A DNA stretch of 64,000 nucleotides from Adenophora triphylla var. japonica (taxonomy: Eukaryota; Streptophyta; Magnoliopsida; Asterales; Campanulaceae): the NCBI GenBank assembly GCA_022495995.1, contig JAFEMH010000738.1:431001-495000 (forward strand), read 5' to 3'. The translations under genes were made by a program, and so were the position numbers. The notes beneath the pieces are model-generated. The model was not told the origin of the DNA. It did not search any database and was given only the letters and a program-made list of their open reading frames with translations. The number at the start of each line of letters is the position of its first letter. Within the stretch, counting starts at the first letter, position 1. Shown piece after piece: positions 55,801 through 64,000 of the stretch.

Positions 55801-56378
55801 TAGAGGAGAAATGGGTATGCTTTAACTTAAATAAGTCCATACTTTTTATTACTAACTTGTATGTTAAGTATGTTGTTTAGGTAAAAATCCTGTTGAGGTT
55901 TCAAAACCTCACCCTTGTAGAAACCGCGTGGACAAACCGCATGCTGCATCAAGACCGCATGATTCGAAACCGCGTTTCAACACTTAGAGAATTTTCAATG
56001 ATTTTCATTTCTTAGCTTTGAAGAAGCTCCAATGGGGTTTGATATTTCTATCCTTTAAAAAAATATTTATTATTAATTTTTTTTAATATCAAACTGCATG
56101 CATGCCACGTGGACCCATGTACGTTTTCTATATTTATTATTTGGTCCTTGTCTTTCTTAAGACAAATTATTTGCATAAGGGTACTTCTGCAAATATTTTC
56201 CCACATTAATTTGAAATTTAAATGCATTAAATGCAAAAAGAATATTTGCATTAAAACCTTTCTTGTCAGCCGTCATTGGATGATGTGAAGAAGCTGAAAG
56301 GGTGCAACAGAAGTAGTGGTTCACTTAGTGGGACAGTGGAACCATCATCACCTTTCTGCATACCACCCAATAACCACC

Positions 56379-56386
56379 TATATATA
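56379..56386 (+). promoter_or_regulatory. TATA box of the SIRE-like accessory gene
   Basis: TATATATA (context CCACCTATATATACCC) lies 140 bases upstream of the ATG at 56519. A CCCAATAACC motif just upstream and a pyrimidine-rich leader (CTTCTCTCTACTTCTCTCT) follow plant promoter layout. It lies outside the LTRs and beyond pol. Confidence 0.55.
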
Positions 56387-56518
56387 CCCTTTTATGTGCA
56401 ACCGTTCACTCTTTACGCTGCCAACTTTCTTACAGCACCTTCTTTGTCACTATTCACCTTCTCTCTACTTCTCTCTACTTCTCTCTAAAACCTTCTTGCT
56501 TCAAATTGCAAATCGTTA

Positions 56519-59500
56519 ATGGCACCTAAAAGAGATAGAGATACAACAATCCCTAGATTTCCTAAGAAAGCTTTCAACGATATGGTATGATTTCTAACTC
56601 TTATCTTTACTTTATGCAAATCTGCCATTGTTGAACTTAAAACCCCTTCGTATGCTTCTAACTGATTTTGCTTGATTAATGTTTCATTTATCAACCATTT
56701 CATATGATTTATATTGGGTTTTGCTCGCCTTGTTGAATAGATTCAGATTATGTAATTTATTTGATGATCCATATACATTTAGTTTATTGATTTTAAGATT
56801 TACAGTTTAAGGGTTTTCGAAACCCATTTCATGTTCTTAGCATTTTCTTGATGATTCTGGATAAAATATGCAATTTTGTTGTTACATTGTTGTTCTATAA
56901 CTTGTTAGGATCATTTTGATATGTTATTTATTGGTTTTGGTTAAATTTCATGCTGCCTCTGTTCTTGGTGTTCTTCATGTTCTTCGTGTTCTTCGTATGT
57001 TCATAAACTGTTCATGAGTTTTTCAGAAAACACTTTATATGTTGGATTACATGATTCCAAAATTTGTTTTCCATACTTAGAATATTTTTGAAAATTTTGT
57101 ATTAAATATATCTTAGAACCTCATCTCTAAAAACCACATGTTGTCTTAAAGTTAAAACCACATGCTTCCTTAGGGTTAAACCGCATAGGATAAACCGAAT
57201 GTTCATTTTAGTTATTAAACCGCATGTGGAAATCGCATGTGGAAACCGCATAGTCCTATTATTTGAAACCGCATGCTGCTTTTTCTCTGTAATGCTGCTC
57301 ATGTTCATATTGTTCTAAACCACATTTCATTTAAACCGCATGATATTTCTCACTTGTCATTTTGCATTCTTGAGTCTTACTAGTATATAGGCTGAAAACT
57401 ATAACCTTCTCTAACAGGCACTTCATTGAAGTGTGGGATAAATTTGGTTTAACAACGCCACGTACTAGTAAATATGTTCTTGAGTCCTCAAGTTTATTTC
57501 TTTGAATTAAATTCATAGTTCACTTAGGGTTGAGAAATTTCATTTTCTCAACCGCACTCCTGCTAAACCGCAGTTGTGCTTAAACCGCATGTGAATTATG
57601 ATATCTTGAAAATGGATCTAACTTTACATTTTTTTTGTAGGATCTTTTTTTTTTCTTGCCTGGATGGGAAATTAGAGAAGAAAAACTGAAGAAAGATGCC
57701 CTTGGAAGGGAGATGATAAAAAGAATGGAAGCTTCTGGAATCCTTCCCCTCTTCACTAAACAGCAGAACTACACTGTTCCATCCTATATAGACCAATTCT
57801 TCTCAGGCGCGGTTTCTGGAGAAAGAGTTTTAGCAAATGGAAAGAAGATCCCTTGCCTGACCGCCAATGTCAAAGGGATGGATGTGTCAATTGATTATAT
57901 GGACATAAGAAACACTTATGAATTCAATGTCCCTGGAGCTGAAGAAAGACTTCCTCAAGAAATCCAAGATGCAACCGCATCTACCACAGCTGGAATCCCA
58001 ACCTTGAATGGAAAATACAAGGCGGTTCCAAGGAAAGATTTTAGTGAGTTGATGAGCCACCTCTGCTTCCTGGTTGGCAAGTCAGTTTGTGCGAAAAATG
58101 GAAATCACAACAATTTCACCAGCCAGCAGTGGATATACTACTGTACAATCTAGAATGGAATACCTCTACATTGGCCCAAGATACTTATGAGAGAATTGTC
58201 TGCCCACATAGACACTTATCAATCCAAGGAAAGAGGAGTTGATCAAAGGTGGAGGCCTTTTTGTAGACTTCTGACCGCCATCTTCTCAAACTATGAACAC
58301 TTGGAGGAGCACAGATTGCAGAATCCAGAGTTGATGGTGGATTGGTCCAATGGGGAAGAAACACTTGGATTGGACTTAAAGTATGCCACATCTTCAGATT
58401 CAAAAATGGAGATGCTGAGTATAAGGAATTATGGGATGCTGACTCCCTTCCAACCAAAGAACCCTACATAGCAATGAATCATGAAGCTGCGGATCAAGCA
58501 GTTGGCAAAGCGGTAAAGACTGCTAGAAAAGGGAAAAGCCAGGCTGAACTGCCTCAGAAGAGAGCCAAGACCGCACCAGCCTCCAAACCGCGTGGTGTTG
58601 TAGTTGCTGAGCCAAGTAGGGCTAGGAAATTAAAGAAGAAGGTTTTAATTGATGAACCTATCATTGATGAAGAAATCATTGAGGAAGTTGAGAAGTTTAG
58701 AGATGTTGATATGGAAGCTGAACAAGATGATGAGATTCCTACCTTTACCTCTACTGTAAAGCAGGCAAAAGAGAAGATTCTAAATGATGAGGAGTTGCTC
58801 CAATTTCACAGAGAGGAATTGGCTAGGCTTGAAAGAAAAGCAGCAGAAAGGAAAGCTACAAAGGGAAAGGCTCCAATCCATTCTTCTGAACCGCAACCTA
58901 ACCCTAAACCTCATTCACCCCCTCAACCGCAACCTCCTCCTCAACCTCAACCAAATCCTCAATCTCAACCTCAATCCCCTATCCAATCCCAATCCCCTTC
59001 CTCGAAACCGCAGCCCTCCCCCCCCAAGACCGCAAACAACTCAATCCGCCCCTTCCAAGAAAAGGTTCAAAGTGATTGCTAGGAAGACTTGCAAGAAAGG
59101 GCCTCAACGTTTTTTCAAACGAGTGGCCAAGAAATGCTAAGGAAATGGCTGGAAAATCCTCTTCTTCTTCTTCTTCTTCTTCTTCTTCCTCCTCCTCCTC
59201 TATATCCAACTCCTTCAATGGCCCCCAAACCCCCCTTCCTAAAGCCTACCTAGCCTGGTCCCCCATACCCTCCACAGGCACTACAATTTCCACATCCACT
59301 AGGAAAATTCCTAGTGATGATGATGAGCCTGCCACCCTTAAACCTCAAACCCAAAACCCCATTAGAAATATGGAGGAATGGACTGAGGATTCAGTGTTTT
59401 TTGCTGAACCTCCTCCCAATGCCCAAATTCATCAGAGTCCATCTCCTTCAAACATTAGACAACCCTCTCCTGAAACACCACCTCCTTCTCCTCCACCCCA

Positions 59501-60932
59501 TCTGCAACCTCAAGCCTCGCCCCCAATTCCAGTTCATACCACCTCTACAAGTACCTCAGGATATTCTCCTTCACATATTCCACCTCCAACCCAAAATGCA
59601 CCACAAACATTACCAACCCAAACCGCACCCGTCCAAACCGCGCCCCACACTTTACCTTCCCAAACAATTCCAATTCCTACCATTTCAACCCCACCTCACC
59701 CTCAAACCATTCCCATCACCCAAATATTCCATAACCTAAGTACCCAATTACCTCAAACCGCACCCCCCACCCAGACCACTCCCATAACCCAAACCGCACC
59801 CCAAACTACCTTTCCTCAACCACCTCCCAACTTCTCTATTCCTTCCTCCTCAACCGCTCCTCCAACTGATTACTCCCAAATCCTTTCTGCTTTGCACGTC
59901 ATTCAGGGCCAGCTGCACACTAACCAAGGCCACATGATTAAGCTGGCCATTGCAAACCGCTCCTTCCAAGAACAAGTTGATTCTCAATCCCTAATGCTCA
60001 ATGCTCAAACCCTTGAACTGGCTACTCTAAAATCTTCCATGATTGATGCCATTAAGGGGGAGAGTTCAAGCTCAACCGCATCCATTGTCAAGACCGCAGC
60101 TAAAGCCTGGTTCACTACTTTCAGACAAGATCTAGCCACCCTTCAAGTTTTAGGGGATGCAGTCTCAAAAACTCAACTGCATGAGATGCTTCAACAACTT
60201 TCTGATATCTTCTGCAACTCTACAAATACAATCCTTGAAACTTTCAAGACTGAAATTCTTAATGCTATCAATTCCAGACCACAGTCAGAATCTGACTTGA
60301 GATCTGTCCTAGACTCCATGCAAGCAAACCTCCAGAATGATGCAGAAGTTCTAAGGGAGGAACTGAAAATGAAAATGGATGTAGTTGGAGATAGTCTAAC
60401 CGCAAGGTTGGCAAGTCTGATCGATGAAGTTAGGGATAGATTGGATGATTTAAAGGAGAGCATTACAGATAAACTCAACTATAAATTCCAAGAATTGGAT
60501 AATAGTTTGAGGGGGAGCATAGCAGAGATGGAATCCAACTTGCAAGAATCTCAAACCGCTCATGCTGAAGCTATTCAAGATAAAATTCATACCTTTTTCA
60601 ACTCCTTGAATTCCTTCTTCCATTCTCAAATTGATGAAGTTAACAAAAATTTGGATGAGAATGCTTCAAAGGTAGATGAGCTCAAGGAGCATAATGAAGA
60701 AAATTGTAGAGCAGTTGGTGCCAACAATTCGAGACTGGAAACCGCAGTCAATGCTTTGAGAGGAGTTGAAGTTGCCCAAGTCAGAACTGCAGATGAAGTG
60801 AGAAGACTGAGAAGAACTTTGCGGTCAGAAAATTCAGCATTCAACACTCCTGGACCGCAAGGTAATGAGATAGTAAATGGACCGCCTGCTCAGAATGTAG
60901 TAGACTTAGATAATCAGCAGGTGGATCCCTAG
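56519..60932 (+). pseudogene. SIRE-like accessory gene beyond pol, spliced, coiled-coil C-terminus
   Basis: Exon 1 (56519-56584, 22 codons, MAPKRDRDTTIPRFPKKAF...) ends at a GTATGA donor. The acceptor TTTTTTGTAG at 57631-57640 joins it in phase to the long open frame from 57641. The first domain (57641-58340, LPGWEIREEKLKKDALGRE ... FFSGAVSGE) has no motif I can name. A Lys/Arg/Glu-rich region, a Pro/Gln-rich region (58880-59040 and 59440-59880) and a poly-Ser stretch from TTC repeats (59157-59200) follow. The C-terminal part is a long charged coiled coil (about 59960-60850). TAG at 58151-58153 and frame changes near 58360 and 59050 break it. It has the position of the env-like ORF of SIRE elements, but I see no signal peptide or membrane segment. 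Confidence 0.68.
56585..57640 (+). other. Intron of the SIRE-like accessory gene
   Basis: This 1056-base intron has the GT...AG form and is AT-rich. Its 3' half contains a cluster of AAACCGCAT or decayed AAACCACAT motifs (57118-57600). Confidence 0.6.
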
Positions 60933-61429
60933 TTTAAACCACACTCATTGTATTCTTCTTGCTTAATTTTTTTTGCTTAGTTTTTGATACCATGTAATTT
61001 CCTTTCCTACCTTGTACCTGTAAATCTCAAACCTCTTAGAAGGTAGTAATGAAAATTGCATCATGGTTGAATTCAAAACTTTGTTCATTCAAACTGCCTG
61101 TTTGTAGAACAATGAAACCGCATTGACTTAAACCTCATTCACATACTTAAACTTAAAAATCATATTTTGAAATAGAATTTTAAACATTCAGTTTAAACCG
61201 CATACTTAAACAAAAATTCATATCTTTTATGTATGCACTGAATGCATTTTTATACTTACAAATTGTAAATTTTAATTCCTTCAATAGCATAGAAATCTAT
61301 AACTTAGGCTAGTGTGTGCATTGAATTTGGACATGACTTACCATGTTAATTCTTATGGACATATTTTTACCAAGGACAATATTTGTCTTTGTTATAGTAG
61401 GTAATGACATCAATCAAATAGGGGGAGAT

Positions 61430-62889
61430 TGTTGGGTATGCATACTTTAACCCTCCTAGCTTTAGCTTTAATTTGATTGATACCATAACCTCATATCTAT
61501 TTTCTGGACTTTAGGCCCATATGTTATGAAGCTTAGACTTCAATTTTTTAGTACAAATCCATTTTATAGAATAAGTTTATTTAGGCTTGAAAACTGGCAA
61601 TTATACATTGGACATGAGGTTTCAAGTCAAGAGGTTTTGAAGACTTGCAAAACCGCAGTTCAAGTGGAGACTGCATCTATGAAACCGCACAATGCAAACC
61701 GCTTGTGTGGTTCTCATCTTGAAACCGCACTTTGAAGACCGCAAGAGAAACCTCATCAGTGAGACCGCACGCTTTAAACCGCATCTCACCAATCTTATCT
61801 AATGATTGAAGACTTGAAGTGTTGGACCACTTTTAACTGTTGAAATCCACGTCAGCAATATTAATTCAACCACAAAATCACATTACGTGACTAACGGTCA
61901 TAATCTAGAAGGATTTTGAAAAGGTGACAGATGTCCTTCATTCCTTAAAGTCAGCTGAGGTCCGTACAACTCCAGCTGCAACTTCTGAACAAAAGGACAA
62001 AAGAGGACACGTGAACCAATCAGACCGCACCAGCACTGTACTTGCTACAGCTGTACCATAACGGCTACTTTTTGGTTCTTGGGTATAAATACCTCATTCT
62101 TCATCATTTGAAGACTGCTTGAGAAAATTGAGAAAAGCGTCCTTTGAAGCTTTGAAGATTATTTCTCAGAATTTCCAATTCCTTTGAATCTTCATCTTCA
62201 ACCTTCATCCTTCAAGAACAAATCTCCAGCCCAGAAATTCAAGCCTTGTAACACCCGAGATTTCTTGAGCTCTATATCATACAGATTTAAAGAGCCTTGA
62301 ATCTTGTTTATCACACACACACACCTCACTTGATTAATCACATAGATTATATCATTTGAGATACACCGGTTATAGTCTAGGATTTGCTTTCATTGAATAG
62401 ATTTTAGATTTGAGTTTGATACTTGTAATCTTGTAATCTCTCTCATCATCTAATATAAAATCTAGCATTTAGAAAATTCAAGACTAACCATCTTGATAGT
62501 GGACGTAGATCATTTACGATTGAACCACTCCAAATATTGTGTTCTTTAATTTCTGCATTTCTCCTTACTGTTCATCACATAAACTAATTTGTCTTTATCT
62601 GTTTGATCTTATTTAGGTTTACCAGAATTGTGAGTTGTATTTATAGTTAATCATTGTCAAAACCTCAAATTACTGTTTTATAAATCGCACTCTGATTAAA
62701 ACCGCACTCTCTTAAACTTAAAGAAATTTCGTTGTGCATTTTGCAAACCTCACTTGCGATTTTGATACACTGCAAGGCGGTTTTGTAAGCAAGAGGTTTA
62801 GTTTTCAAAAAAAGGGTCGAAAAATTTATAACAGCTATTCAAACCCCCCCCTAGCTGTTTTCACCCTTGTTACTACCTTTGGTGATGCA
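61430..62889 (+). repeat. 3' LTR of the SIRE-like element
   Basis: It is preceded by the polypurine tract AGGGGGAGATT. It starts TGTTGGGTATGCATAC, has TATAAATA at 62084-62091, and follows the 5' LTR closely to about 62870. The last 20 bases diverge, so the end (CA at 62888-62889) is approximate. Confidence 0.88.
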
Positions 62890-63179
62890 TTTTTTTTTCT
62901 TAAAAAAAAAATCTAGATCTTGGTGATAATATTTCGATTAATGTATTTTTATTTTTATCAATCAGCCAAGTCAAGTATGAATAAATTTGATTTTTTTTTA
63001 CAACTTAATTAAATATTAATAAAAAAAAATTATGAAAAAAAACAGCTTTTTATGAAATGATTAAATTTATTATTGATCCATCATTTTGAATACTAATAAT
63101 AATAATAAGAAAAATATAATTTTATGAGAATAATTTATTTATTTTCAAGTTTGATTTAGTCCAAAGCTTCTAAGTTCAT
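62890..63179. other. AT-rich intergenic stretch
   Basis: Long A and T runs and an (AAT)n-like stretch are present. I see no gene or element boundary. Confidence 0.5.
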
Positions 63180-64000
63180 GGAACTGCTCCAGTACTTTAT
63201 TTTCTGATGACGCCACAGCTTTTCGGGGTCAGGAGCGGTTCAAGGATATCTGGCTAGGATATATTTGGTGGTTTTGTGTACCTAGATCACAACACAAACA
63301 AGCACCGTTAAGGTCAAAGTTGGATGTTACTCCAACTCAGGCCCTCGGGTGTGAGAGTAAGAATACTGAGTAATAAGGCTTTGAATACCTTTGGAGTGTG
63401 TGTGTTTAGGTTTAGAGAGTAAAAGAGCTTACTCAATTGTATATGGAACTTACCTTGCCCAAGGGGGTAAAGGCCTTCTATTTATAGGCAATGCCATGGT
63501 GCTTGTTGAGGTAAGCAATGAGATCGGCCCTAGGGGGCACTTTGGTATTTGACCGGCTACACGTGTCCGCATGCCTAATTGGTCCTGTCGGGGAGGGAAC
63601 ATTGGTATCCGGGGACATGGTGAAAGGGACATGAGCCGTGTAGCCGGCTTATTGCATTAAATGGAATAGTAGGCGCCGGACTGAGCCGCATTGAATGCGT
63701 GATGGGGGAGCCGGCAAGTGGCCTGTCAGAGCCAGTAAGCTAACTTGCTCAGTAAGGCTTGACATTAATCGGGAAGCAGCATGTGCCCGCGGTCAACGTT
63801 GTGCCCGCAGTCAAAGATATATGACGCGAGCACGGTTGATGCGGGCATGACTCATGCGGGCACAGATCCAGCGAGCAGGGTTCCAAGGGTCCTCGACGGG
63901 GACGAACCGAGGAGGGACACGGTCTTGACCACAAGGGCCTATTTGTCCGCGGTCTTCCCTCCAGCGGTCTAGGAACTGCTACGTCACTGGTTCCTTGGAC
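63180..64000 (-). mobile_element. Probable partial LTR in minus orientation
   Basis: The complement of 63478-63486 reads TATAAATAG in the context GCCTATAAATAGAAGG, a strong TATA box for minus-strand transcription. The stretch is GC-richer than the DNA to its left and has repeated GCGGGCAC and CCGCGGTC-type words at 63780-63960. This fits the promoter part of an LTR running off the window. No coding domain is visible, so the assignment is an inference. Confidence 0.45.

Larger units (their letters stand above)
34904..62889 (+). mobile_element. SIRE-like Ty1/copia retrotransposon, about 28 kb including insertions
   Basis: Two long direct LTRs (34904-36369 and 61430 to about 62889) start TGTTGGGTATGCATAC. 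The left is followed after two bases by the initiator-Met primer site TGGTATCAGAGC (36372-36383). The right is preceded by GGGGGAGATT. The gag-protease-integrase-RT-RNase H order is copia type. Long LTRs, a long gag and a large extra gene beyond pol suggest the SIRE lineage. Insertions at 38445-50299, 52673-53628 and 53806-54784 account for about half of the length; without them it is about 14 kb. Many stops look like methylation-driven decay. The right LTR end is diverged and no target duplication was found. Confidence 0.9.

Noticed and set aside
58979..59218. Minus-strand ORF with a poly-Glu run
   Set aside because: It is the complement of the TTC/TCC microsatellite in the accessory gene's poly-Ser region.
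1..64000. Regularly spaced repeats as a CRISPR array
   Set aside because: The tandem repeats have no unique spacers of constant size and the DNA is plant nuclear.

Overview
The window is plant nuclear DNA, most likely from a eudicot. It has few genes, with plant-type introns, and a dense nest of LTR retrotransposons, hAT, Mutator-like and Stowaway-like elements and tRNA-derived SINEs. Nothing bacterial, organellar or CRISPR-like is present. I recognise four host genes: a Sec61 beta subunit (21200-21457, +), two tandem paralogues of a plastid-targeted single-pass membrane protein (22734-23804, a C-terminally truncated copy, and 25699-28855, a four-exon copy, both +), and a five-exon ARM/TOG-type helical repeat protein (31463-33085, -).

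Layout. 1-6458 holds a decayed Ty1/copia element (copia-1, +; its 5' LTR is not visible) that contains a hAT-type element, which contains a second GGTTCCGG-rich hAT-type element. 6512-19667 is a complete Ty3/gypsy element of the Tat type on the minus strand, with TSD GTAAT, LTRs of 764/763 bp and two RNase H domains. Between pol and its 3' LTR it carries a plus-strand, intron-containing accessory gene with its own TATA box, and a 39-bp minisatellite whose unit is a hairpin. 19673-34903 is the gene island, with MITEs, two SINEs and a hAT deletion derivative inside a Stowaway-like element. 34904 to about 62889 is one 28-kb SIRE-like Ty1/copia element (+). It is interrupted by a complete Tekay/Del-type chromovirus (38445-50299, -, TSD ACCGC), a hAT-type element (52673-53628) and a solo LTR (53806-54784, TSD GAAAC). 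The two chromovirus LTRs each hold another solo LTR (39499-42252, TSD GGTTA; 47947-49595, TSD AACAC). The last 0.8 kb looks like part of a further minus-strand LTR.

The observation most worth following is that two unrelated retrotransposons, the Tat element (antisense) and the SIRE-like element (sense), each carry an accessory gene beyond pol. Each accessory gene has its own TATA box, at least one intron whose removal restores or joins the reading frame, and a charged or coiled-coil C-terminal part. Accessory ORFs in these lineages are known. The internal promoters and splice structures are read here directly from sequence and would need transcript data to prove.

Limits: exon boundaries rest on splice consensus plus frame consistency. 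Family names for transposon lineages and host proteins come from motif recognition, not from a search. Almost all retrotransposon coding regions carry stops or frameshifts and are described as broken.
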